Shown here one piece after another: positions 57,229 through 64,000 of a DNA stretch of 64,000 bases. Numbering within the stretch: position 1 is the first letter of the stretch; every line of letters starts with the position of its first letter. The notes beneath the pieces were generated by a model. It made no database searches, had not been told where the DNA came from, and worked only from the letters and a program-made list of their open reading frames with translations. The position numbers and the translations under genes are program-made. The DNA lies in assembly GCF_028885415.1 (NCBI RefSeq), contig NZ_CP118527.1:6572001-6636000 (forward strand), in the 5' to 3' direction. Source of the stretch: Streptomyces coeruleorubidus. GTDB lineage: Bacteria > Actinomycetota > Actinomycetes > Streptomycetales > Streptomycetaceae.

Positions 57229-58314
57229 TTACTTCTTCGGCGTGCGCAGCAGTGCTCCTATGTGGGCCGACGCCGTCGACAGGTGGCGGCGGGCGTCGCG
57301 CAGTTGGTCGGGGGTGACGCCGTGGTCGCGGGCCGCGTCGCGGATGTCGTCCCGGAAACGGTCGAGCAGGCGGTCCAGGTCGCGGGCCGGGTCGCCGGTG
57401 GAGTCCGTGGCGTCCTCGTGGGCCCAGGCGGGTTCGTAGGCGGCCGGGAAGTCCTCGGCGGGCTGTGAGGGCGTCGGCCGCGAGGCAGGCTTGCCGGTGC
57501 CGGTGCCGGTGCCGGTGCCGGTGCCGGTGCCGGTCCAGTCGAAGCCGAAGTCCTTGCCGTAGTCCTTGCCGAACTCGCCGACCTCTTTGGCCAGTTCGCT
57601 CAGGCCCTCGCGCAGTCCCGTGGGCCAGTCGCCGCGGGCGAAGTGGTCCTGGACCTGTTCCTGGACCCGGCGGGCGATGCGCTGCACCTGCTCCTGGGCC
57701 TGGGCGCGGGCCTGCTCCTGGGCCTCCTTCGCCTGGCGGCGGGCGCGCTGGGCGTCCTCGCGGGCGCGGCGGCTCTCGTCCTTGGCGCGGCGGGCCTGTT
57801 CCTTCCACTCCTGCCTGGCGCGCCGCATCTCCTCCTTGGCGACGCGCCAGGCCTCCTTGTCGCCGTACTGCCCGAAGTCCCCGAAGGGGACGTCCTCAGC
57901 GCCGCGGGACCTCGTGCCGGTCTCCCGGCGGGCCTCGGTCGCCGCCGCACGCATCTCGCGGCGCAGGTCGCCGGCGGCCCCGCGCACGTCGGCGCGGATC
58001 TCCGCCGCCAGTTCCGCGACCGACTCCCGGATCTCCAGCTCCAGATCGGCCAGTTCGCCACTGCGGTCGGCCAGTTCCGCGCGGCCCGCGTCCGTGATCG
58101 AGTACACCTTGCGGCCGCCCTCGGTGGTGTGGGTGACCAGGCCCTCGGCCTCCAGCTTGGCCAGGCGCGGGTAGACCGTGCCCGCCGACGGTGCGTACAG
58201 CCCCTGGAAGCGCTCCTCGAGGAGGCGGATCACCTCGTAGCCGTGTCGGGGGGCCTCGTCCAGCAGCTTCAGCAGGTACAGGCGGAGGCGGCCGTGGGCG
58301 AAGACGGGGGGCAT
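57229..58314 (-). CDS. PadR-family regulator with long coiled coil
   Basis: This 361-residue protein has an N-terminal PadR winged helix (LYLLKLLDEAPRHGYEVIRL; APSAGTVYPRLAKLEAEGLV) followed by a very long charged helix (about 80-250) rich in Arg, Ala, Glu and Gln, and a C-terminal domain after a Thr-Gly microsatellite. PadR proteins are usually 110-180 residues, so the tail is unusual. It lies directly downstream of the DUF4097 gene, 1 nt apart, and probably regulates that operon through the CACGATATATCGTG palindrome. Confidence 0.88.
   Translation of the reverse strand: MPPVFAHGRLRLYLLKLLDEAPRHGYEVIRLLEERFQGLYAPSAGTVYPRLAKLEAEGLVTHTTEGGRKVYSITDAGRAELADRSGELADLELEIRESVAELAAEIRADVRGAAGDLRREMRAAATEARRETGTRSRGAEDVPFGDFGQYGDKEAWRVAKEEMRRARQEWKEQARRAKDESRRAREDAQRARRQAKEAQEQARAQAQEQVQRIARRVQEQVQDHFARGDWPTGLREGLSELAKEVGEFGKDYGKDFGFDWTGTGTGTGTGTGTGKPASRPTPSQPAEDFPAAYEPAWAHEDATDSTGDPARDLDRLLDRFRDDIRDAARDHGVTPDQLRDARRHLSTASAHIGALLRTPKK
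57493..57535. repeat. 6-bp microsatellite (GTGCCG/CGGCAC) within the padR gene
   Basis: The hexamer GTGCCG is repeated about seven times in a row and encodes (Thr-Gly)n in the linker of the PadR protein. In-frame gain or loss of units would only change linker length. Confidence 0.85.
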
Positions 58315-58315
58315 G

Positions 58316-59287
58316 TCAGAGCACCTTCTTGTCGGTCGTGCCGTCGGCCGGGACGCCGGCGTCGGTGGCGCCCCGGTCGGAGACGGAATTGTCTCCCGGC
58401 CGGGCCTGCGGGTCGGCCTGCGGGTCGGCCGGCGAGCTTCCGGTGCCGGGCCGGGGCTTCCACGGCTGGTCGGGCTCGTCCTCCCTGGCGGGGCGGCGCA
58501 GCAGCGCGATCGAACCGGAGACCGTGGTGGCGCGCAGCTTGCCGTTGCCCGCGCCCAGGCGGCCGGTGATCTTGTGTGCGCCCCACTGGCCCTGCACCCG
58601 CAGATCGTCGAAGGCGTTGGAGACCGCGCCGCTCGCCGTGTTGGCCTCGACCTCCGCGTCCGCCGGGTCCGGCAGCCGGATCGCGATCTCGCCCGAGACG
58701 CTGGTCAGCCGCACGTCCGTGGGGCCGCCCGGGTCGAGGTCGACGATCATGGAGCCGCTGACCGAATCGGCCCGCACGGAGGAGCCGGAGCCCTCGACCA
58801 CCGTGAGGTCGCCCGAGACGGAGTTGAACCGGAGGTCGCCGGTCACGTCCTGGGCCTCCACGCTCCCGGAGACCGTGTCGGCGCGGACCGGGCCGGAGAG
58901 TCCCACGAGGGTCGTGTCGCCCGTGACGCCCTTCACCGCCGCCGGTCCCTCGATCCCGGAGATGACGGCTGCCGCGCCGACCACCCCCACCTCCACGCGG
59001 GTGGAGGCCGGGACGGCCAGGGAGACCACCGCGCTGCGGCGCCAGCCCTTGCGGTCCAGCCACTTGAGGAAGCCCTTCCAGGGCAGGTCCTCGTAGGCCA
59101 CCGTGAGGGTGCCGCCCTGCTGGGTCACCACCAGGGGCGGTCCCTCGATCCCGGAGATCTCCAGGCGGGCGGAACCCTCGTCCGTGCCCACCACGTTCAC
59201 CGTTCCGTTGACGAGACGCACGTGAAGCTCGCTCACGGGCTCGTCGAAGGTGAGTTTCCTCGGCTCCGTGACAGACCACTCGGACAT
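58316..59287 (-). CDS. DUF4097 family protein
   Basis: This 323-residue protein consists of repeated short beta strands (VSGSVEAQDVTGDLRFNSVSG, ..., TSVSGEIAIRLP), the DUF4097 right-handed beta-helix-like fold, with a Pro-rich disordered tail. Function is unknown; such proteins often occur with PadR regulators. ATG 59287, with GGGGAGG upstream, was chosen. ATG 59317, with GAGGAG, is an alternative. Confidence 0.82.
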   Translation of the reverse strand: MSEWSVTEPRKLTFDEPVSELHVRLVNGTVNVVGTDEGSARLEISGIEGPPLVVTQQGGTLTVAYEDLPWKGFLKWLDRKGWRRSAVVSLAVPASTRVEVGVVGAAAVISGIEGPAAVKGVTGDTTLVGLSGPVRADTVSGSVEAQDVTGDLRFNSVSGDLTVVEGSGSSVRADSVSGSMIVDLDPGGPTDVRLTSVSGEIAIRLPDPADAEVEANTASGAVSNAFDDLRVQGQWGAHKITGRLGAGNGKLRATTVSGSIALLRRPAREDEPDQPWKPRPGTGSSPADPQADPQARPGDNSVSDRGATDAGVPADGTTDKKVL

Positions 59288-59335
59288 GGTGCAGACCTCC
59301 CCGACAGGACGCGCCATATCGCGTCTCCTCTCATT

Positions 59336-59349
59336 CACGATATATCGTG
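59336..59349. promoter_or_regulatory. PadR-type palindrome in the DUF4097-padR promoter
   Basis: CACGATATATCGTG is a perfect 14-bp palindrome of the kind bound by actinobacterial PadR proteins. On the minus strand it overlaps a -10 like TATCGT, 16 nt from a -35 TTGACT (59359-59364), so the downstream PadR would shut off its own operon. Confidence 0.8.
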
Positions 59350-59434
59350 GTCGGGGAAAGTCAAGACACCCGTCCGGGGACATCGAGGCGTACAAAAGTC
59401 ATCAAAGAGGGGTGAATCGCCCTAGCGTGTGACC

Positions 59435-60271
59435 ATGCCGACGGAAGCCGACCGCACCGGTCCAGCCCCTGGGGCGCTGCTGTTGTGCCGGGCGGTGCCC
59501 GGATCCGTCGCCCCCGTCGCCCACCTGCTGCGGGAACGGATGCAGCTCACCCGGGCGGGCGACGAATGGAGCGTCCTCGTCCCCGAGGGCGGGCCCTGGC
59601 GGGACGCCGGTGAGCCCGTCGACCGGGTGGTCACCGGCTGGGCGACGGCCCTCGCCGTCGGCGCGCCCTGGCCCGTTCTCGCCCTGTGGTGGGACGCCGA
59701 CCACGCGGGCTTCACGCTCGCGTCCGGCTTCCGCCGCCCGGTCGGCTTCGTCTGGCTCACGAGCGGCGTCCCGGTGGGGGAGGAGGAGGCGATGCGCACC
59801 TTCGCCGCGCGCGTGGGCCTCGACCCCGTCCTGGACCTCCAGGCCCTCGACCAGCTGACGAAGGCCGACTCCGCGGCCGACGCCCGCACCCGCCTGCGCG
59901 GCCTCCTGGCGGTCCTCGCGCGCGTGGGCGTCTCACTGCCCCCGGAGCTCGCCCCCGGCCAACCCGCCGACCGCCTCCGGGAAGTTGCCGCACTCCAGCC
60001 GGACAGCCTCCCGGTCGAATGGCCGGGCTGGCGCGAGGCGGTCGCGGAACGCGACACCGTCGACCACAGCCGCCTCGGCCCCTGGATGCCCTGGACCGGC
60101 GGCTCCAGGGCCCGCGCCCTGGCCCTCGCCCAGGTGGCGGCGGGCGTCCCGCTCATCGCCTGGGGGCTACGACGGCGCGGGGGCGGCTGGGGCTGGGCTA
60201 CGGCTGGAGCGCTGCTCCTGGCTCATGGCGCACTGGGTCTGGCGTACGGCGTCACGCACCCGCGTGACTGA
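59435..60271 (+). CDS. hypothetical protein with C-terminal membrane segment
   Basis: This 278-residue protein is not assigned to a family. It has Trp-rich stretches (VLALWWDADHAGFTLASGF), is soluble to about residue 215 and ends with one or two hydrophobic segments (ALAQVAAGVPLIAWGL; ATAGALLLAHGALGLAYGV). TAGCGT at 59423-59428 would place a leaderless start on ATG 59435. GTG 59429 is also in frame. Three 38-40-bp repeats begin at its stop codon. Confidence 0.75.
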   Translation: MPTEADRTGPAPGALLLCRAVPGSVAPVAHLLRERMQLTRAGDEWSVLVPEGGPWRDAGEPVDRVVTGWATALAVGAPWPVLALWWDADHAGFTLASGFRRPVGFVWLTSGVPVGEEEAMRTFAARVGLDPVLDLQALDQLTKADSAADARTRLRGLLAVLARVGVSLPPELAPGQPADRLREVAALQPDSLPVEWPGWREAVAERDTVDHSRLGPWMPWTGGSRARALALAQVAAGVPLIAWGLRRRGGGWGWATAGALLLAHGALGLAYGVTHPRD

Positions 60272-60381
60272 TCACCGGACGGCGCCAGAGCCGGCTCCCC
60301 GCGTCGACCGATCACCGAACGGCCCGAGACCCCGCTCCCGCGCGACCGATCACCGAACGGCGCCAGACCCGGCGCCCACGC
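60266..60381. repeat. three tandem 38-40-bp repeats beginning at the stop codon of the hypothetical gene
   Basis: Units GACYGATCACCGRACGG start at 60266, 60306 and 60344. The first overlaps the last codons and stop (60269-60271) of the gene. They are non-coding and lie in the gap to DUF6104. Confidence 0.88.
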
Positions 60382-60387
60382 GACTCC

Positions 60388-60425
60388 GGCACGCCCCCTA
60401 CTCGTCGGCACGCCCCCTACTCGTC
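60388..60425. repeat. perfect 19-bp tandem duplication over the DUF6104 3' end
   Basis: 60388-60406 and 60407-60425 are identical. The second copy contains the stop codon (complement of 60417-60419) and last codons of the DUF6104 gene. Confidence 0.92.
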
Positions 60426-60596
60426 GTCCTCGTCGTCCAGCCGCGCCAGCCACGTGGCCAGCCGCTCCACCGGCACCTCGAAGTCGGGGTTGAGATCGAC
60501 GAACGTCCGCAGCTGCTCGGCGAGCCACTCGAAGGTGACCTCCTCCTCGCCGCGTCGCTTCTCGAGTTCCTCGATGCCTCGGTCGGTGAAGTACAC
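60417..60596 (-). CDS. DUF6104 family small protein
   Basis: This 59-residue acidic protein starts YFTDRGIEELEKRRGEEEV and ends ARLDDEDDE, the pattern of Streptomyces DUF6104. Function is unknown. GTG 60596 follows CAGGAGAG. It is convergent with the hypothetical gene at 59435 and its 3' end is duplicated. Confidence 0.82.
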   Translation of the reverse strand: MYFTDRGIEELEKRRGEEEVTFEWLAEQLRTFVDLNPDFEVPVERLATWLARLDDEDDE

Positions 60597-60850
60597 GGAT
60601 GCTCTCCTGGGGCTGGGCCTGGGGCCTCGGGTCGTACCTCTCCAGGTTATGCCGCCCGGTGAGGTGCCCTTACTGCGCGGATTCCCCGACCCGGGCGGGC
60701 ACCGGCGGGCACAATGTGCGGGGACACGCGGCGCCGATCCCGAAGCCGCCGGCCCGGACGCCATGTGGGCCCGCAACCTCGCGCTGTACTACGACCCTCC
60801 GGACATCCACCCGACACCGGACCTGCTCTCGGTGCCCTGAGAACGGGAAC

Positions 60851-60883
60851 GGCCCCACCACCTCGGAACGAGGCGATGGGGCC
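60851..60883 (-). terminator. terminator downstream of kgd
   Basis: GGCCCCA at 60851-60857 pairs with TGGGGCC at 60877-60883 and an inner CCTCG/CGAGG extends the stem. It lies 34 nt after the kgd stop. The 254-nt region between here and DUF6104 shows no gene I can support. Confidence 0.75.
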
Positions 60884-60916
60884 GGACCCTGCTACGAGCC
60901 GATGCTCAGCGGCGTG

Positions 60917-63900
60917 TCACGCGTCGAACACCTCACGCACCAACTGCTCCTGCTCGGCCTGGTGCCGCTTCGCGGAACCAACCGCCGGGGACGAGCTGTG
61001 CGGGCGCGAGATGCGGCGCAGGCGCTCGCCGTGCGGGACGTCCGCGCCGACCGCCAGGTCCAGGTGGTCGATCAGGTTGAGCGCGATGAACGGCCAGGCA
61101 CCCTGGTTCGCCGGCTCCTCCTGGGCCCACAGGTACTTCTCGGCGTTCGGGTACTTCTTGATCTCCGCCTGGAGCTCGGCACCCGGCAGCGGGTACAGGC
61201 GCTCGATGCGGATGATCGCCGTGTCCGTGACGCCGCGCTTGTGACGCTCGGCCTCCAGGTCGTAGTAGACCTTGCCGGCGCAGAAGACGACCTTCTTGAC
61301 CGCGGCCGCGTCCACCGACGCGTCGCCGATGACCGGCTGGAACTGGCCGGTCGTGAACTCCTCCGCCTTCGAGGCCGCCGCCTTCAGACGCAGCATCGAC
61401 TTCGGCGTGAAGACCACCAGCGGCTTGTGGTGCGGGTTGTGCACCTGCCACCGCAGGAGGTGGAAGTAGTTCGACGGCGACGTCGGCGTGGCGACCGTCA
61501 TGTTGTTCTGGGCGCACATCTGGAGGAAGCGCTCCGGGCGGGCCGAGGAGTGGTCCGGGCCCTGGCCCTCATAACCGTGCGGCAGCAGCAGGACCACACC
61601 GGAGGTCTGGGCCCACTTCTGCTCGGCCGAGGAGATGAACTCGTCCACGACCGTCTGCGCGCCGTTGACGAAGTCGCCGAACTGCGCCTCCCACATCACG
61701 AGCGCCTCGGGGCGGGCCAGCGAGTAGCCGTACTCGAAGCCCATCGCCGCGTACTCGGAGAGGAGCGAGTTGTAGACGTTGAGCCGCGCCTGGTCCTCGG
61801 AGAGGTACTGGAGCGGTGTGTACTCGTCGCCCGTGCTGCGGTCGATGATGACCGCGTGGCGCTGGCCGAACGTACCGCGCTGCGAGTCCTGGCCGGCCAG
61901 GCGGACCGGGACGCCCTCCAGGAGGAGGGAGCCGATCGCGAGGGTCTCGCCCATTCCCCAGTCGATCGTGCCGTCCTCGACCATCGCCGCCCGGCGCTGG
62001 AGCTGCGGCAGCAGACGCGGGTGGACGGTGATGTGGTCGGGGATGTTGACCTGGGACTCGGCGATCCGCTTGACGACCTCCGTGGTCACCGCGGTGTTCA
62101 CGGCGACCGGGAACTCGGCCTGCGGGTCGGTGGGCTCCACGGCGGCCGGCTGCGAGGTGGCCTCGCGGACCTCCGTGAAGACCTTCTCCAGCTGGCCCTG
62201 GTAGTCCTGGAGCGCCTGCTCGGCCTCTTCCAGGGTGATGTCGCCGCGACCGATGAGGGACTCGGTGTAGAGCTTGCGCACCGAGCGCTTCTTGTCGATC
62301 AGGTCGTACATCAGCGGCTGGGTGAAGGCCGGGTTGTCCGACTCGTTGTGACCGCGGCGGCGGTAGCAGATGAGGTCGATCACCACGTCCTTGTTGAACG
62401 CCTGGCGGAACTCGAAGGCCAGCCGGGCCACGCGGACCACGGCCTCCGGGTCGTCGCCGTTCACGTGGAAGATCGGGGCCTCGATCATGCGGGCCACGTC
62501 CGTCGCGTACATGGAGGAGCGCGAGGACTCGGGGGCCGCGGTGAAGCCGACCTGGTTGTTGATGACGATGTGGACCGTGCCGCCGGTGCGGTAGCCGCGC
62601 AGCTGCGACATGTTCAGGGTCTCGGCCACCACGCCCTGGCCCGCGAAGGCCGCGTCGCCGTGGATCGCCACCGGCAGGACCGTGAAGTCCGTGCCGCCCT
62701 TGCCGATGATGTCCTGCTTGGCGCGGGAGACGCCCTCCAGGACCGGGTCCACCGCCTCCAGGTGCGAGGGGTTCGCGACCAGGGAGACCTTGATCTGCTC
62801 GCCGTCGAGGCCCGTGAAGGTGCCCTCGGCGCCCAGGTGGTACTTCACGTCGCCGGAGCCGTGCATCGACTTCGGGTCGAGGTTGCCCTCGAACTCGCGG
62901 AAGATCTGCGCGTACGACTTGCCGACGATGTTGGCGAGGACGTTCAGGCGGCCGCGGTGGGCCATGCCGACGACGACCTCGTCCAGGCGGGACTCGGCGG
63001 CCGAGTCCAGCACCGCGTCCAGCAGCGGGATGACGGACTCGCCGCCCTCCAGGGAGAAACGCTTCTGGCCGACGTACTTCGTCTGCAGGAAGGTCTCGAA
63101 CGCCTCCGCGGCGTTCAGCCGGCGCAGGATGCGCAGCTGCTCCTCGCGCTCCGGCTTGGAGTGCGGGCGCTCCACGCGGTCCTGGATCCACTTGCGCTGC
63201 TTGGGGTCCTGGATGTGCATGAACTCGATGCCGGTGGTGCGGCAGTACGAGTCGCGCAGCACGCCGAGGATGTCGCGCAGCTTCATCATCGACTTGCCGG
63301 CGAAGCCGCCGACGGCGAACTCGCGCTCCAGGTCCCACAGGGTGAGCCCGTGCTCGGTGATGTCCAGGTCGGGGTGCTTGCGCTGCTGGTACTCCAGCGG
63401 GTCGGTGTCGGCCATGACGTGGCCGCGGACCCGGTAGGAGTGGATCAGCTCGAAGACGCGGGCGGCCTTCGTGACGTCGTCGTCGTGGCTGGCGTCGATG
63501 TCCTTGAGCCAGCGGACCGGCTCGTAGGGGATGCGCAGCGCCTCGAAGATCTCGTCGTAGAAGTTGTTCTCGCCGAGCAGGAGGTTCGCGACCTGGCGCA
63601 GGAACTCGCCGGAGGCGGCGCCCTGGATCACCCGGTGGTCGTAGGTCGACGTGAGCGTCATGACCTTCGAGATGCCGAGCTTGTTCAGGGTGTCCTGGGA
63701 GGTGCCCTGGAACTCCGCCGGGTAGTCCATGGAGCCGACGCCCATGATCACGGACTGGCCGGGCATCAGACGCGGCACCGAGTGGACCGTGCCGAGGCCG
63801 CCGGGGTTGGTCAGGGAGACCGTGACCCCGGAGAAGTCGTCCATCGTCAGCTTGCCGTCGCGGGCGCGGCGGACGATGTCCTCGTAGGCCTGCCAGAACT

Positions 63901-64000
63901 CGAAGAAGTTCAGCGTCTCGGCCTTCTTGATCGCCGCGACGACCAGCTGGCGGTCGCCGTTCGGCTTGACCAGGTCGATGGCGAGACCGAGGTTGACGTG
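60917..64000 (-). CDS. kgd: multifunctional 2-oxoglutarate metabolism enzyme (Kgd/SucA), N-terminus beyond window
   Basis: This enzyme is the thiamine-diphosphate E1 of the actinobacterial 2-oxoglutarate dehydrogenase complex and contains an additional N-terminal acyltransferase domain. It acts in the TCA cycle. Of the ~1270 expected residues 1027 are in the window and the frame continues past the edge. Visible: the end of the E2-like domain, IEFMHIQDP, the ThDP fold [17 protein letters not shown], the [11 protein letters not shown] loop and [14 protein letters not shown]. It is the last gene of the window. Confidence 0.95.
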   Translation of the reverse strand, partial: HVNLGLAIDLVKPNGDRQLVVAAIKKAETLNFFEFWQAYEDIVRRARDGKLTMDDFSGVTVSLTNPGGLGTVHSVPRLMPGQSVIMGVGSMDYPAEFQGTSQDTLNKLGISKVMTLTSTYDHRVIQGAASGEFLRQVANLLLGENNFYDEIFEALRIPYEPVRWLKDIDASHDDDVTKAARVFELIHSYRVRGHVMADTDPLEYQQRKHPDLDITEHGLTLWDLEREFAVGGFAGKSMMKLRDILGVLRDSYCRTTGIEFMHIQDPKQRKWIQDRVERPHSKPEREEQLRILRRLNAAEAFETFLQTKYVGQKRFSLEGGESVIPLLDAVLDSAAESRLDEVVVGMAHRGRLNVLANIVGKSYAQIFREFEGNLDPKSMHGSGDVKYHLGAEGTFTGLDGEQIKVSLVANPSHLEAVDPVLEGVSRAKQDIIGKGGTDFTVLPVAIHGDAAFAGQGVVAETLNMSQLRGYRTGGTVHIVINNQVGFTAAPESSRSSMYATDVARMIEAPIFHVNGDDPEAVVRVARLAFEFRQAFNKDVVIDLICYRRRGHNESDNPAFTQPLMYDLIDKKRSVRKLYTESLIGRGDITLEEAEQALQDYQGQLEKVFTEVREATSQPAAVEPTDPQAEFPVAVNTAVTTEVVKRIAESQVNIPDHITVHPRLLPQLQRRAAMVEDGTIDWGMGETLAIGSLLLEGVPVRLAGQDSQRGTFGQRHAVIIDRSTGDEYTPLQYLSEDQARLNVYNSLLSEYAAMGFEYGYSLARPEALVMWEAQFGDFVNGAQTVVDEFISSAEQKWAQTSGVVLLLPHGYEGQGPDHSSARPERFLQMCAQNNMTVATPTSPSNYFHLLRWQVHNPHHKPLVVFTPKSMLRLKAAASKAEEFTTGQFQPVIGDASVDAAAVKKVVFCAGKVYYDLEAERHKRGVTDTAIIRIERLYPLPGAELQAEIKKYPNAEKYLWAQEEPANQGAWPFIALNLIDHLDLAVGADVPHGERLRRISRPHSSSPAVGSAKRHQAEQEQLVREVFDA

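Noticed and set aside
57493..57535. CRISPR-like regular repeats
   Set aside because: It is a hexamer microsatellite without spacers; none of the arrays in the window has unique spacers of constant length or cas genes.
60714..60840. Plus-strand frame ending RNLALYYDPPDIHPTPDLLSVP between DUF6104 and kgd
   Set aside because: No start with a ribosome site and no family; the end looks protein-like but I cannot support a gene.
61569..63338. 589-codon second minus-strand frame inside kgd
   Set aside because: It is the +1 shadow of kgd, rich in Gly/Arg/Pro with no conserved motif.

Overview
The window is about 72% GC chromosome from a Streptomyces species. The evidence is the SigR/RsrA pair, WblE, BldD- and DasR-type regulatory sites, GTG starts, a Ni-superoxide dismutase and a long multifunctional 2-oxoglutarate decarboxylase. 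From memory, gene content and order follow the S. coelicolor A3(2) core chromosome from about SCO5215 to SCO5281. That synteny is recall, not a search. No tRNA, rRNA, insertion sequence or CRISPR array was found. One gene is cut by the left edge (alpha/beta hydrolase) and one by the right edge (kgd).

Layout. 1-6.4 kb: the thiol-stress sigma factor SigR with its zinc anti-sigma RsrA and a textbook SigR promoter, two membrane HD-domain proteins, a TPR protein and peptide deformylase. 6.5-9.1 kb: the albaflavenone pair (epi-isozizaene synthase and CYP170A-type P450), with a TTA codon in the synthase. 9.1-13.1 kb: class Ia ribonucleotide reductase nrdA-nrdB behind a cobalamin riboswitch and paired NrdR-like boxes, with a decayed AraC gene (nrdS-like) after nrdB. 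13.1-18 kb: GNAT, an MctP-type symporter with its DUF3311 partner, and CstA with YbdD. 18-26.2 kb: the N-acetylglucosamine/chitobiose module dasR, dasA, dasB, dasC, dasD, nagB and a SIS-domain sugar-phosphate enzyme, with dre-like operators. 26.4-28 kb: an SDR/TetR divergent pair. 28-33.7 kb: a PdtaS-type kinase, wblE, a diacylglycerol-kinase-like gene, and sigH with its anti-sigma gene. 34-37.6 kb: UBP zinc finger, Na+/H+ antiporter, PLP enzyme, DUF6010 protein.

37.8-41.5 kb holds what I consider the most interesting system: an EshA-like protein with a cyclic-nucleotide-binding domain inserted in an HK97/encapsulin-like fold (family 2B encapsulin), followed by a polyprenyl diphosphate synthase with a long disordered N-terminus, the arrangement expected for a shell and its cargo enzyme. 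42-50.3 kb: TetR/RibD-type reductase, YCII + ECF42 sigma factor, VOC protein, Pit phosphate transporter, Ni-SOD and its protease, a CGNR regulator and a methyltransferase. 50.3-53 kb: a glutamate-type ABC importer. 53.6-60.6 kb: malic enzyme, a zinc-free quinone-oxidoreductase-like protein, a small HTH/Clp-N pair under two tandem palindromes, a PadR/DUF4097 operon and small proteins. 60.9-64 kb: kgd.

A second theme is structural. At least seven gene 3' ends (SIS enzyme, SDR, PLP enzyme, polyprenyl synthase, GNAT, the 59.4-kb hypothetical gene and DUF6104) carry tandem repeats of 19-98 bp that include or directly follow the stop codon. This looks like recurrent slippage or duplication at gene ends and may be a feature of this lineage.
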